Below the pieces are notes generated by a model that saw nothing but the letters and a program-made list of their open reading frames with translations, had not been told where the DNA came from and searched no databases. This document shows, piece by piece, positions 26,498 to 35,628 of a stretch of 64,000 nt of DNA. The stretch comes from Micrococcus terreus (lineage in GTDB: Bacteria > Actinomycetota > Actinomycetes > Actinomycetales > Micrococcaceae), in the NCBI RefSeq assembly GCF_900116905.1, contig NZ_FPCG01000002.1, positions 62,001 to 126,000 of the forward strand. The letters are read 5' to 3'. Numbering within the stretch: position 1 is the first letter of the stretch; each line of letters opens with the position of its first letter. The translations under genes were made by a program, and so were the position numbers.

Positions 26498-27882
26498 GCC
26501 GAGGCCCGCACCGGACCGCGGCCGGCCGGCGGCAGCAGGAACCGGTCAGGATCGTCCTCCAGCACTCCGGCGAGCGGGTCGCAGAGCGGCCGATCGGCAC
26601 CCGGTCCGCGCCGCACAAGGTCACGTTCGGGGTCCCGGATGTCCTGGATCACCGAGACGCAGATCCAGATGACCGCGGCCATGTGCAGAACGATCCCGGA
26701 GCCGTACCAGAGCGGGATCCAGAGGGCGCCGTCGCCGAACGCGCCGTTCGAGGTGATCCGGGCCGACTCCATCCACACTCCGCCCCAGTGGTAGACCTCC
26801 ACGGCCTGCCAGATCCAGAACTGGCGCCAGTCGGGGCGGGCGAGCACCACCAGCGGGATCAGCCACATCACGAACTGCGGCGAGTAGACCTTGCCCAGCA
26901 GCAGGAACGCCGCCACGATCAGGAAGCACAGCTGGGCCATCCGGGGACGGTGCCGTGCAGACAGGCCCAGCCAGGCGATGCCCAGGCAGCACAGGGCGAA
27001 CAGTCCGTTGGAGATCAGCGAGAAGGTCTCCCCGGACCAGCCGGTCCAGGTGAAGGCCAGCCACATCGAGGAGAAGGAGACGTCCCGGTCCCCGGAGAAG
27101 GTGTAGAACCGGCTCCACTGCTCGAAGGCGGTGAGCATGAACGGGACGTTGACCAGCAGCCAGGCCACGATGCCGGCCACCAGGGACTTCGCGAACACCC
27201 CCCACCGGCCCGTGCGCCAGCACAGCACCAGGATGGCGCCGAAGAAGAACAGCGGGTAGAGCTTCATGGCCGCGCCCAGGCCCAGGACGAACCCGGCCAG
27301 GGTGGGCATCCGGCGGGACCACAGCAGCAGCCCCAGGGAGGCCAGCATGACCGCCCACAGGTCCCAGTTCAGGTACCCGGTGAGGATGATGCCCGGGGCC
27401 ACGGCCACCATCAGGGCGTCCTTGGCCCGGCCGCGCGCACTGTAGGCGGTGGCCACCACCACGATGATCCAGCACAGTGCCGCACCCACTGCGTTGATGT
27501 CGAAGTAGGTGACCGTCCGCTCCAGGGTGGCGCCCTCCCCCGGCACGAGCCACGCGGTCACCCCGGCCACCACGGCCAACAGCGCCGGGTACTCCATCCA
27601 CTGCTCCTCCGGCAACGGGGTGAAGAACGGGAACCAGCCCTCCGCCAGGCCGCGCGTGGGGAAGAGCTGTCCGAAGTCCGAATAGCACATGTGGATGTGC
27701 ACGTCCGGCGTGGCCCAGCCATTGATCCGGCACCACTGCTTGGTCAGCAGGGCGATCACCGCGGCCACCACCGTGACGCCGATCAGCACCAGCACGAGGC
27801 GGCGGTCCGGGCCGTGGGGGCCAGCCGCCCCGACCCGGTCCAGCAGCGGATGCGACGGGCGTGAGGAGGAGGAACGGGACAT
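26485..27882 (-). CDS. GT87-family polyprenol-dependent mannosyltransferase-like membrane protein
   Basis: 465 residues from the ATG at 27882, which overlaps the stop of the upstream mannosyltransferase gene by one base (TGATG). About ten transmembrane helices. Conserved GT87/DUF2029 features: an acidic residue after the first helix (VHIHMCYSDFGQLFP), EQWMEYPAL, GYLNWDLWAV, GLGAAMKLYPLFF and YSPQFVMWLIPL. Members move mannose from decaprenyl-phosphomannose on the outer membrane face. It is the last gene of a three-gene unit with MptA/MptB-like enzymes, consistent with lipomannan branching or elongation. Confidence 0.85.
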   Translation of the reverse strand: MSRSSSSRPSHPLLDRVGAAGPHGPDRRLVLVLIGVTVVAAVIALLTKQWCRINGWATPDVHIHMCYSDFGQLFPTRGLAEGWFPFFTPLPEEQWMEYPALLAVVAGVTAWLVPGEGATLERTVTYFDINAVGAALCWIIVVVATAYSARGRAKDALMVAVAPGIILTGYLNWDLWAVMLASLGLLLWSRRMPTLAGFVLGLGAAMKLYPLFFFGAILVLCWRTGRWGVFAKSLVAGIVAWLLVNVPFMLTAFEQWSRFYTFSGDRDVSFSSMWLAFTWTGWSGETFSLISNGLFALCCLGIAWLGLSARHRPRMAQLCFLIVAAFLLLGKVYSPQFVMWLIPLVVLARPDWRQFWIWQAVEVYHWGGVWMESARITSNGAFGDGALWIPLWYGSGIVLHMAAVIWICVSVIQDIRDPERDLVRRGPGADRPLCDPLAGVLEDDPDRFLLPPAGRGPVRASAQPA

Positions 27883-29555
27883 CAGTGCTCCTTGGGTTCG
27901 GTGGTGGTCGCCGGGGACGGTGCACGGGCACTGCGGCGCAGGGCTGCCCAGCCCGCGAACGGGAACAGGGCGGAGGTCTTGGGGTCCAGGGCCACGATGT
28001 ACACCAGGTACAGCGCACCGGCCACGGCGGTGATGATGCGCACCCACAGCAGCGGAATCCACTGGGCCACGGAGAGCTGGTCCACCACGCCGATCACCAC
28101 GAGCAGCATCACCAGCAGGTGCAGGCACCACACGGGCCAGCCTGTCCAGCGGCGCACCACGGCGAACATCGGCAGCACCCACAACAGGTACCAGGGCTGG
28201 ATGATCGGCGCCAGCAGCACGGCGGCCAGCAGGGCCAGTCCGGTGGCCAGCACCGGGTTGATCGGCCTCCGGGTCAACGCCAGCCAGGCGGTGAGCACCA
28301 GGGCGGTCACCGTGCCCAGCGAATAGAACACGCTGGCCGGCGGACGCACGCCGGTGTGAAAGATCATGTCCACCAACCAGCCCACACCCAGGCCCAGCAG
28401 CCCGAACGGGGCGTAGGGGAAGGCGGCGTCCCCGGAGGTCGCCATGGCCGGGATCCACCCGAACCACAGGCCGCTGAGCATCCCGACGACGGCCAGCACC
28501 ACCAGTGCCACGGCGCCGGTGAGCACCCACGAGCGGATCCGATCGGCCAGCCCGGGGACCGGCCGGGGCAGGCCGTCCGGCAGCCCGGGACGGGCACTGC
28601 CGGTGTGCATGAGCAGCCCGGCGAACGGCAGGGCCAGCACCGTGAGCGGTTTGATCGCCACGGACAGGGCCACCAGCACCAGTCCCAGCCCGTTGCGCAC
28701 CGGGTCCGCGGTGGAGCGCAGCAGCACGAACCCGCACAGCAGCAGGCCCAGCATGAGCGAGTCGTTGTGGACGCCGGCCACCATGTACAGCGCGAAGAGC
28801 GGGTTGGCCACGCAGATCCAGACCGCCCACCCGGGGTCGGACCCGAACCGCTGCGCCAGCCGAGGCACCGCCCACAGGCACAGGGCCATCCCGGCCACCG
28901 CGATCGCGCGGAAGAGGATCACCGCCGGTTCCGGACTGCCGTGCGTGACGAACCAGACGAACTGGGCCATCATCAGGAACAGCGGCCCGTAGGGAGAGGG
29001 CGACTCGGCCCAGATGCTGTCCGCGCCGTGCATGAACCAGCCGGGCAGGGCCGAGACCCCCTCCTCATAGGGATTCAGTCCTGCGTGCAGCAGCCGCCCC
29101 TGGGCCAGGTAGGAGTAGACGTCCCGGGAGAAGATCGGGAAGGTGAACAGCAGCGGAGCGGTCCACAGCCAGGTCGCCTGGACCACGGTGCCCCGGCCGT
29201 CCGCCCACCGTCCCTCCAGACGCTGGCCGAGGCGCAGCCAGGCACGGACCAGGACCAGGCAGCCGATCACCAGCAGCACGGCGCAGAGGATCACGCCGAC
29301 CGGTTCCACCCGCACCGGGTTCAATACGGTGGTGCGGGCGAACCACGAGCTGGGGGTGGTGGCCATCCACCCCACGCCCCAGGAGCCGACCATGATCAGC
29401 AGGGACCCCAGGAGCCCCTGCAGCAGCGAGTGGCCGGTGGCCTGGTCGTCCCCGCCGATCAGCCATCGTGTGGCCGGGGCCGTCTCCAGCCGGCGCCGCC
29501 CGGCCTCGACCAGTCCGCGCAGATCCGACTGCAGCGTGCGGTGAGCCGTGCTCAC
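27882..29555 (-). CDS. Alpha-1,6-mannopyranosyltransferase, MptB-like
   Basis: 557 residues from the GTG at 29555, which overlaps the previous gene's stop (GTGA). It is a GT-C enzyme with about 13 helices. MptA/B motifs: FTFPIFSRDVYSYLAQGRLL (the Arg-Asp-x-x-x-Tyr of the catalytic loop), LNPYEEGVSALP, SPYGPLFL, NPLFALYMVAGVHNDSLML and IIQPWYLLWVLPM. These enzymes extend the alpha-1,6-mannan core of lipomannan from polyprenyl-phosphomannose. It is a paralogue of the next gene upstream. The N-terminal 60 residues are soluble and probably cytoplasmic. Confidence 0.85.
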   Translation of the reverse strand: MSTAHRTLQSDLRGLVEAGRRRLETAPATRWLIGGDDQATGHSLLQGLLGSLLIMVGSWGVGWMATTPSSWFARTTVLNPVRVEPVGVILCAVLLVIGCLVLVRAWLRLGQRLEGRWADGRGTVVQATWLWTAPLLFTFPIFSRDVYSYLAQGRLLHAGLNPYEEGVSALPGWFMHGADSIWAESPSPYGPLFLMMAQFVWFVTHGSPEPAVILFRAIAVAGMALCLWAVPRLAQRFGSDPGWAVWICVANPLFALYMVAGVHNDSLMLGLLLCGFVLLRSTADPVRNGLGLVLVALSVAIKPLTVLALPFAGLLMHTGSARPGLPDGLPRPVPGLADRIRSWVLTGAVALVVLAVVGMLSGLWFGWIPAMATSGDAAFPYAPFGLLGLGVGWLVDMIFHTGVRPPASVFYSLGTVTALVLTAWLALTRRPINPVLATGLALLAAVLLAPIIQPWYLLWVLPMFAVVRRWTGWPVWCLHLLVMLLVVIGVVDQLSVAQWIPLLWVRIITAVAGALYLVYIVALDPKTSALFPFAGWAALRRSARAPSPATTTEPKEH

Positions 29556-31102
29556 GAAGCCGCCGGCCGTCGTCGTACCCGTCTCCACAGGGACCTCAGC
29601 GCCGGACGGACGTGCCACTCCTCCTTCATGATCCTGCTGGTCAGCGGGTCCAGCAGCAGGATCCAGAGCATGCAGCCCCAGGAGACGATGGTGGACAGGA
29701 CCTTCAGGGGCTGCTCGATGTCCAGGAACTGCCAGACGAAGAGCTGGTCGGCTGCGCCGAAGGCCACGAAGAAGGCCACCGTGAAGACGACCCACTTCAG
29801 CTGCCAGTCGGAGCGGATGCCGATCACCGCGAAGAACGGCAGCAGCCAGAGCAGGTACCAGGGCTGGATGATCGGCGAGAGGATGACCAGCGCGGTGAAG
29901 GCCCAGGTCATGCGCTGCATGAGGTGCTCGTGGCGGCCACGGAACATCAGCCACAGCACCACCAGGACTGAGAGCAGCCGCCCGGCGGTCTTGAACGTGT
30001 CCAGCACCCAGTGGTCCGGGATGTTCAGCGAGTCCAGGACCACCTTGGTGGCCTCAGCCGCGATGCCCACCGGGGACCACGGCACCGAGCCGGTCCCGGT
30101 GCCGAGCATCACGGTCAGCCAGCCCCAGCCGAATCCGTTGAGGACCCCGACGACGGCCATCACGGCCCCGGCGATGCCGGCGGTCAGTGCCCAGAAGGTG
30201 AAGCGCCGGGTCCAGGATGCCCCGCGCCCGGCCCAGAGCAGGCCAATGAAGGGCAACAGGACCAGGGTGATGGGCTTGATGCCGACCGAGGCCGTCACCA
30301 GCAGCACGCCGAGCAGTCCTCGCCCGGTGGCCACACACCAGACGCCGGCCAGGGCGAGACCGACCATGAGGGAGTCATTGTGCCCGGAAGCGACGAAGCT
30401 GATGATGAACAGCGGATTGGCGACGGTGATCCACTGGGCGCGGGCCCCGTCCGTGCCCAGCAGGCGCGCCAGCAGCGGCACGAAGACCATGATCAGCACC
30501 ACGCCCGCCACCGCGACCAGGCGGAACAGGAAGATCGCCAGGTCGGGGGACTCCGTTCCGGCGATCCGCATCACCGCTTCCTCGATCCAGAGGAACACGG
30601 GCCCATAGGGGGTCTCGGTGTCCGCCCAGGTGGTGTCGGCCCCGAGCTGGAACCAGTTGGAGAGCGTGGAGATCCCGTCTTCGTAGGGGTCCTGTCCGGC
30701 GACCATCAGCCGTCCCTGGCCCACGTAGGCGAAGATGTCCCGGGAGAAGATCGGCAGACAGAACAGCTGGGGCAGGCACCACAGGGCGCTCACCCAGTTC
30801 ACCGTGCGCAGAGCGCCCGGTCCGAAGGGGCGCAGCACCTGACCGAGCCGGATCCACGCCCAGAACATCAGCCAGCAGCCGATGGTCAGGGTCAGGGTTC
30901 CGGTGATGACGCCGGACTCCGTGGTGCGCCAGGGGATCAGCCACTGCCACCGGTTGATCGGCGAGACGGAGGCCAGCCAGCCGACGGAGAGTGACCCGGC
31001 CAGCACGGCCAGGGAACCGAGGAAGCCGACGACCACGGGGATCCAGACCGCGCCGGAGCGGGTCACGGAGACCGGATCCGTCCGGGTGGCGGGCACGCTC
31101 AT
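29552..31102 (-). CDS. Alpha-1,6-mannopyranosyltransferase, MptA-like
   Basis: 516 residues from the ATG at 31102 (MSVPATRT); the longer open frame overlaps orn and is not used. About 13 membrane helices, with the same landmarks as the paralogue: CLPIFSRDIFAYVGQGRLM, QDPYEDGIS, TPYGPVFLW, VANPLFIISFVASGHNDSLM, and IIQPWYLLWLLPF. It probably works with the downstream paralogue and the GT87 enzyme to build the lipomannan backbone, as described for Micrococcus luteus and Corynebacterium. Which paralogue equals MptA or MptB cannot be settled by eye. Divergent from orn; a GGAAGGA site lies upstream of the ATG. Confidence 0.85.
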   Translation of the reverse strand: MSVPATRTDPVSVTRSGAVWIPVVVGFLGSLAVLAGSLSVGWLASVSPINRWQWLIPWRTTESGVITGTLTLTIGCWLMFWAWIRLGQVLRPFGPGALRTVNWVSALWCLPQLFCLPIFSRDIFAYVGQGRLMVAGQDPYEDGISTLSNWFQLGADTTWADTETPYGPVFLWIEEAVMRIAGTESPDLAIFLFRLVAVAGVVLIMVFVPLLARLLGTDGARAQWITVANPLFIISFVASGHNDSLMVGLALAGVWCVATGRGLLGVLLVTASVGIKPITLVLLPFIGLLWAGRGASWTRRFTFWALTAGIAGAVMAVVGVLNGFGWGWLTVMLGTGTGSVPWSPVGIAAEATKVVLDSLNIPDHWVLDTFKTAGRLLSVLVVLWLMFRGRHEHLMQRMTWAFTALVILSPIIQPWYLLWLLPFFAVIGIRSDWQLKWVVFTVAFFVAFGAADQLFVWQFLDIEQPLKVLSTIVSWGCMLWILLLDPLTSRIMKEEWHVRPALRSLWRRVRRRPAAS

Positions 31103-31162
31103 CAGGGGCGGATCCTTCCAGGGCTGCGGAGACTGCGCACAATCTATCATCGGCGTGGCGGC

Positions 31163-31168
31163 TACTGT
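31163..31168 (+). promoter_or_regulatory. -10 box TACTGT of orn
   Basis: TACTGT, seven bases, then the GTG at 31176. The spacing supports leaderless transcription. Confidence 0.5.
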
Positions 31169-31175
31169 GGGAGGC

Positions 31176-31799
31176 GTGGCAACGACAGCAGACAAGCTCG
31201 TATGGATCGATTGTGAGATGACCGGACTGCACCCGGACCGGGATGCGCTCGTGGAGGTGGCGGTGCTGGTCACCGACCCCGAGCTGAACGTCCTGGGCGA
31301 GGGGGTGGATGTGGTCATCCGGCCCCCGCAGGAGGCGCTGGAGCAGATGGACGACTTCGTGCGGACCATGCACACCACCTCCGGACTGCTGGAGCAGCTC
31401 GAGCACGGCGTGAGTCTGGACGAGGCCTCGGAGAGGGTCATGGAGTACATCCGCGCGCACTGCCCTGAGCCGGGCAAGGCGCTGCTGGCCGGCAACTCGG
31501 TGGGACAGGACAAGGCGTTCCTGAGTCGGTACATGCCGGCAGTGACTGATCACCTGCACTACCGGATCGTGGACGTCTCCACGGTCAAGGAGCTGGCCCG
31601 CCGCTGGTATCCCCGGGCCTACTACCAGTCCCCCGAGAAGACCGGCAACCACCGGGCCCTGGGAGACATCGTGGACTCCATCAACGAGCTGCGCTACTAC
31701 CGCGAGGCCATCATGGTCCCCGCACCGGGGCCGGACTCCGAGACGGCCAAGTCCATCAGCGCGCGCATCGCCGGGACGGATGGCGCACAGGGCAGCTGA
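31176..31799 (+). CDS. orn: Oligoribonuclease
   Basis: 3'-5' exoribonuclease that degrades di- to pentaribonucleotides, including pGpG. 207 residues from the GTG at 31176. DEDDh motifs: WIDCEMTGL (Asp12, Glu14), GNSVGQDKAFL (Asp near 113), and HRALGDIVDSI (His and Asp near 158-163). The N-terminus VATTADKLVWIDCEMTG matches the family closely, which settles the start; the frame is open to 30882 but overlaps the divergent mannosyltransferase. tRNA-His follows 56 bp after the stop. Confidence 0.96.
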   Translation: MATTADKLVWIDCEMTGLHPDRDALVEVAVLVTDPELNVLGEGVDVVIRPPQEALEQMDDFVRTMHTTSGLLEQLEHGVSLDEASERVMEYIRAHCPEPGKALLAGNSVGQDKAFLSRYMPAVTDHLHYRIVDVSTVKELARRWYPRAYYQSPEKTGNHRALGDIVDSINELRYYREAIMVPAPGPDSETAKSISARIAGTDGAQGS

Positions 31800-31808
31800 A
31801 AAACCGTG

Positions 31809-31814
31809 TACACT
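31809..31814 (+). promoter_or_regulatory. -10 box TACACT of tRNA-His
   Basis: TACACT lies 42 bp before the tRNA, just past the orn stop. No -35 was identified. Confidence 0.4.
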
Positions 31815-31855
31815 TGAACGCGCTGCCAGGAACGGATCGCTCCGTTCCAGCGCAT

Positions 31856-31932
31856 GGTGGGTGTAGCTCAGTCGGCAGAGCGTCTGGTTGTGGTCCAGAA
31901 GGTCGCGGGTTCAATCCCCGTCACTCACCCCA
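31856..31932 (+). tRNA. tRNA-His (anticodon GTG)
   Basis: Acceptor GTGGGTG/CACTCAC, with an encoded G at -1 (31856) facing the C discriminator (31929), the identity element of tRNA-His. Anticodon stem-loop TCTGG-TTGTGGT-CCAGA (GTG), T-arm GGGTTCAATCCCC, and encoded CCA at 31930-31932. Confidence 0.96.
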
Positions 31933-31935
31933 GGT

Positions 31936-31973
31936 CAGAGGCCCGGAATCTCCTTCGAGGTTCCGGGCCTCTG
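31936..31973 (+). terminator. Hairpin terminator after tRNA-His
   Basis: Arms 31936-31948 and 31961-31973, 13 bp perfect, with a small cct/agg pairing inside the loop and a T-rich tract (ctgttgtc) after the stem. Confidence 0.88.
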
Positions 31974-31980
31974 CTGTTGT

Positions 31981-31986
31981 CATACT
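31981..31986 (+). promoter_or_regulatory. -10 box CATACT of the CPBP-like gene
   Basis: CATACT, six bases, then ATG at 31993; a probable leaderless start just after the tRNA-His terminator. Confidence 0.45.
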
Positions 31987-31992
31987 GGGTCC

Positions 31993-32823
31993 ATGCCACT
32001 GCAGAGTCCAGACACCGTGGTCGCAGACCGGAGGCTCGTCTCCCCTGGGGGTCTGGCGGGGGCTGCTGGCGTCTCCTTTTCGGCGTTCATCCTCTTCGGG
32101 CTGTTCCTGCCCGGCTGGGGTCACCTGGTGCTGGTGGCGAGCCTGCTGCTGGCCTGGCGTGTGGACCGCGAGCTCGGACGGGATCTGACCCTGATCGGTG
32201 CGGGAATCGCCGTGGTGAGCACCACGTCCGTGGAGGCGGACCTGCGCTGGGACCGGTTCTTCGTCCTGGGCGCGGTGCTGACCGCCGCCGTCCTGGTCCC
32301 GCTGGCCTTGGACCGGCTGTGGCTGAAGCGTCGTGCGATCGTGTACCCGTGGCGCACCGCCAAGCGGTGGAACCGGGTCCAGTGGTCCTATGTGGTGGCG
32401 GTCCCCCTGTTGGGATGGGCGATCCTGCCGGCCTACTTCATCCACTCCGGCGCGTATCAGAACTGGCCGGCCGTGCACGAGGCCTTCGAGCTGGCCCGGT
32501 TCTTCGTGGGCGTGAACTTCGTGGGCCTGTGGGACGAACTGTTCTTCATCTGCACCTGCTTCGCCCTGCTGCGCCGGCACTTCCCGCTGTGGACCGCGAA
32601 CATCCTGCAGGCGGTCATCTTCGTCTCCTTCCTGTGGGAGCTGGGCTACCGCTCCTGGGGTCCGCTGCTGACCATCCCGTTCGCCCTGTTGCAGGGCTGG
32701 ATCTTCAACCGCACCCGCAACCTGACCTACGTGGTGGTGGTGCACCTGCTGTTCGACGTGATCGTCTTCCTGGCGATCGTGCACGCCCACAACCCGGAGT
32801 GGCTGCGGATCTTCGTGTACTGA
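31993..32823 (+). CDS. CPBP/Abi-like membrane protein with degenerate protease motifs
   Basis: 276 residues with about eight hydrophobic segments. The C-terminal third resembles the CPBP (CAAX-protease and bacteriocin-processing) family: NFVGLWDELFFICTCFALLRR at the position of motif 1 (EExxxR), LWELGYRSWG in the middle, and VVHLLFDVIV as motif 3 (HxxxD/N). The paired Glu-Glu of motif 1 is Asp-Glu and the spacing is altered, so proteolytic activity is uncertain. The ATG at 31993 is chosen because the frame upstream runs through tRNA-His. Confidence 0.7.
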   Translation: MPLQSPDTVVADRRLVSPGGLAGAAGVSFSAFILFGLFLPGWGHLVLVASLLLAWRVDRELGRDLTLIGAGIAVVSTTSVEADLRWDRFFVLGAVLTAAVLVPLALDRLWLKRRAIVYPWRTAKRWNRVQWSYVVAVPLLGWAILPAYFIHSGAYQNWPAVHEAFELARFFVGVNFVGLWDELFFICTCFALLRRHFPLWTANILQAVIFVSFLWELGYRSWGPLLTIPFALLQGWIFNRTRNLTYVVVVHLLFDVIVFLAIVHAHNPEWLRIFVY

Positions 32824-32866
32824 TCAACCCCTCCCCCACACCGGCCTGCTCTGATAGACACAGAGC

Positions 32867-33823
32867 ATGACCGTGTACGGATTCCACGCATCCCACGAGC
32901 AGATCTCCCCACGGCAGCTGCTGGCCGACGTCCAGCTGGCCGAGCAGGCAGGGTTCCAGGCAGCCATGTGCTCGGACCACCTGGAGCCCTGGTCCAGCCG
33001 GCAGGGCCACTCGGGGCTGGCCTGGGCCTGGCTGGGCGCCGCCCTGGCGACCACCGACCTCACCTTCGGCACCGTGACCGCACCGGGACAGCGCTACCAT
33101 CCGGCCGTCGTCGCACAGGCCATCGCCACCCTGGGCCAGATGTACCCGGGCCGGTTCTGGACTGCCCTGGGGACCGGCCAGCACGCCAACGAGCACGTCA
33201 CCGGCGAGCCCTGGCCGCGCAAGGACCTGCGCCAGCAGCGGCTCGAGGAGTGCGTGGACATCATCTCCCGCCTGCTGGACGGAGAGACGGTCTCCCACGA
33301 AGGACTGGTCACCGTGCACGAAGCCACCGTGTGGGAACGCGCCGACCCGAAGCCGCAGCTGATCGCTCCGGCCATCAGCGCCGAGACCGCCGAACGCGGG
33401 GCCCGGTGGGCGGACGGTCTGGTCACCATCAACCAGGATCCGGCCACGCTCACCGAGATGCTGCGCCGCTGGGAGGACGCCGGCGGGGCTGACCACCGCA
33501 TCCTGCAGATCCACCTGTGCTGGGCGCCCACGGACGAACTGGCGTGGAGCATCGCCCAGGACCAGTGGCGTTCCAATGTCTTCTCCCCACCGGCCAACAC
33601 CGACCTGCGCGTGGTGGACTACGACGCCGTGAGTGCCGACGGGGTCAGCCGGGAGCAGCTGGAGCGCTCCGTGCTGATCGGCTCGGACCTGGGCGAGCTC
33701 ACCCAGCGCATCCAGGACCTGGCCGATCTGGGCTTCGACGCCGTCTACCTCCACCACGTGGGCCAGGACCAGCGCCCGTTCCTGGAGGCCTTCGGCGAGC
33801 GCGTGCTCCCCCAGCTGCACTGA
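32867..33823 (+). CDS. LLM-class flavin-dependent oxidoreductase (TIGR03885-like)
   Basis: 318 residues, a TIM-barrel luciferase-like monooxygenase fold. Landmarks: YGFHASHEQISP at the start, AMCSDHLEPWSSRQGHSG (about 34-51), GTVTAPGQRYHP (about 69-80), WTALGTGQHANEHVTG (about 102-117), and a conserved QLIAPAISAETAERGARW. It looks like the group named probable non-F420 flavinoid oxidoreductase, which often stands beside a GH13 enzyme, as it does here (34 bp to the next start). The cofactor may be FMN rather than F420, and the substrate is unknown. A TAGACA box six bases before the ATG suggests a leaderless start. Confidence 0.85.
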   Translation: MTVYGFHASHEQISPRQLLADVQLAEQAGFQAAMCSDHLEPWSSRQGHSGLAWAWLGAALATTDLTFGTVTAPGQRYHPAVVAQAIATLGQMYPGRFWTALGTGQHANEHVTGEPWPRKDLRQQRLEECVDIISRLLDGETVSHEGLVTVHEATVWERADPKPQLIAPAISAETAERGARWADGLVTINQDPATLTEMLRRWEDAGGADHRILQIHLCWAPTDELAWSIAQDQWRSNVFSPPANTDLRVVDYDAVSADGVSREQLERSVLIGSDLGELTQRIQDLADLGFDAVYLHHVGQDQRPFLEAFGERVLPQLH

Positions 33824-33857
33824 CCGATCCCGCTGCTTCACCCCGAAGGAGAGTTCC

Positions 33858-35552
33858 ATGCTCAAGACCGAGACCTCAGACCTGTGGTGGAAGTCCGCCG
33901 TGGTCTACTGCCTGGACATCGAGAAGTTCTTCGACGCGGACGATGACGGCGTGGGCGACATGGTGGGCCTGGCCCAGCGGATCGACTACCTGGCCGAACT
34001 GGGCGTGACGTGCCTGTGGCTGATGCCGTTCTATCCCACCGATGACCGGGACGACGGCTACGACATCATCGACTACTACGGCGTAGACCCCAGACTGGGC
34101 ACCCACGGGGACCTGGTGGAGCTGATCCGCACCGCCAAGGACCGGGGCATGCGGGTGATCGCCGACCTGGTGGTGAACCACACCTCCCACAAGCACCCGT
34201 GGTTCAAGGCCGCCCGGTCCTCGAAGGAGAGTCCCTACCGGGACTTCTACGTCTGGCGGGACGAGCCGCCCACGGACACCTCGGACGATGTGGTCTTCCC
34301 GGACCAGGAGGACTCGCTGTGGGCGTTCGAGGAGAAGACCGGTCAGTACTACCTGCACAACTTCTACACCGAGCAGCCCGATCTGAACATCGCCCACCCG
34401 AAGGTCCAGGAGCAGATCGCCAAGATCATCGGGTTCTGGCTGCAGGTGGGTCTGGACGGGTTCCGGGTGGATGCGGTGCCGTTCTTCATCGAGGACCGTG
34501 GCCTGCCGAAGCGGTGGTCCGAGCTCTATGGTGACCCCCATGAGTACCTGAGGGAGCTCAAGGCCTTCATGGGCCGTCGTCGGGGCGATGCCATCTTCCT
34601 GGGTGAGGTCAATGTGACCTACCGGGACCAGGTGGACTTCTTCGGCGGAGCCGAGGGCGATGAGCTGACCATGATGTTCGACTTCGAGCTGATGCAGCGG
34701 ATGTACCTGGCCTTGGCCCGGCAGGACGCCACGCCCATGGTGAAGACGCTGCGCCGACGGCCGGAGCTGGCCCGGCACAGCCAGTTCGCGAACTTCGTGC
34801 GCAACCACGACGAGCTGACGCTGGACAAGCTCACCGAGAAGCAGCGCCAGGAGGTGTTCGAGGCGTTCGGTCCGGAGGAGGACATGCAGCTCTTCGACCG
34901 GGGGCTGCGCCGCCGTCTTCCCCCGATGCTGGACGGGGATCCGCGCCGAATCCGGATGGTCTACTCTCTGCTGTTCGCCCTGCCCGGCACGCCCGTGCTG
35001 TTCTACGGGGAGGAGATCGGGATGGGCGAGAACCTTCAGATCGAGGGGCGGATGGCGGTGCGTTCGCCCATGCAGTGGACCGCCGGCAAGAACGGCGGAT
35101 TCTCGACGGCGGCTCCGTCGCGTCTGGCGGCACCGGTCACCGAGGGTGCCTACTCACCGGAGTTCGTCAACGCCGAGCAGCAGCGCTCCGATCCGGACTC
35201 GCTCCTGGCCTTCATCAGCACCTTGGCCCGGCGGTACCGCGAGTGCCCCGAGGTGGGGATGGGCGAGTTCGAGGTGCTGGACCATGAGGTGCCGGCGGTG
35301 CTGGCCCACCGCTGCACCTGGGCCCAGTTCGGCGGCGGGACGGCCAGCTCGGTGCTGGTGCACAACCTTGCGCCGGAGGCCACGGAGATCACCGTGACGC
35401 TGCAGGACGTGGAGGAGGGCACCGAGGTGCTGGACCTGCATGACGGTTCGCACCGGACCGTGGAGGCCGGCGGTCGGCTCACGGTCTCCCTGGACGGGTA
35501 CGGTCACCACTGGCTGCGTCTGTTGCTGCCGGGTGACCGTCGGCTGCACTAG
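33858..35552 (+). CDS. GH13 alpha-glucosyl enzyme, trehalose-synthase-like
   Basis: 564-residue alpha-amylase-family protein without signal peptide, so cytoplasmic. GH13 regions: DDGYDIIDYYGVDPRLGTHGD (region around I), DLVVNHTS, GFRVDAVPF (nucleophile Asp), LGEVNV (acid/base Glu) and FVRNHDEL (transition-state Asp). The pattern, including MAVRSPMQWTAGKNGGFS, is that of trehalose synthase (maltose glucosyltransferase) relatives, although it is slightly shorter than usual TreS (about 590) and no maltokinase domain is attached. A GGAGAG site precedes the ATG. Likely role: maltose/trehalose interconversion or a related transfer; probably co-transcribed with the flavin oxidoreductase. Confidence 0.88.
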   Translation: MLKTETSDLWWKSAVVYCLDIEKFFDADDDGVGDMVGLAQRIDYLAELGVTCLWLMPFYPTDDRDDGYDIIDYYGVDPRLGTHGDLVELIRTAKDRGMRVIADLVVNHTSHKHPWFKAARSSKESPYRDFYVWRDEPPTDTSDDVVFPDQEDSLWAFEEKTGQYYLHNFYTEQPDLNIAHPKVQEQIAKIIGFWLQVGLDGFRVDAVPFFIEDRGLPKRWSELYGDPHEYLRELKAFMGRRRGDAIFLGEVNVTYRDQVDFFGGAEGDELTMMFDFELMQRMYLALARQDATPMVKTLRRRPELARHSQFANFVRNHDELTLDKLTEKQRQEVFEAFGPEEDMQLFDRGLRRRLPPMLDGDPRRIRMVYSLLFALPGTPVLFYGEEIGMGENLQIEGRMAVRSPMQWTAGKNGGFSTAAPSRLAAPVTEGAYSPEFVNAEQQRSDPDSLLAFISTLARRYRECPEVGMGEFEVLDHEVPAVLAHRCTWAQFGGGTASSVLVHNLAPEATEITVTLQDVEEGTEVLDLHDGSHRTVEAGGRLTVSLDGYGHHWLRLLLPGDRRLH

Positions 35553-35628
35553 AGGTCCGGTCCCCGCCCACGGGCCGCCACGGGCGCAACCGGGTTCAAA
35601 CCGCGCTTCCACCTGCAGACCCACGACT

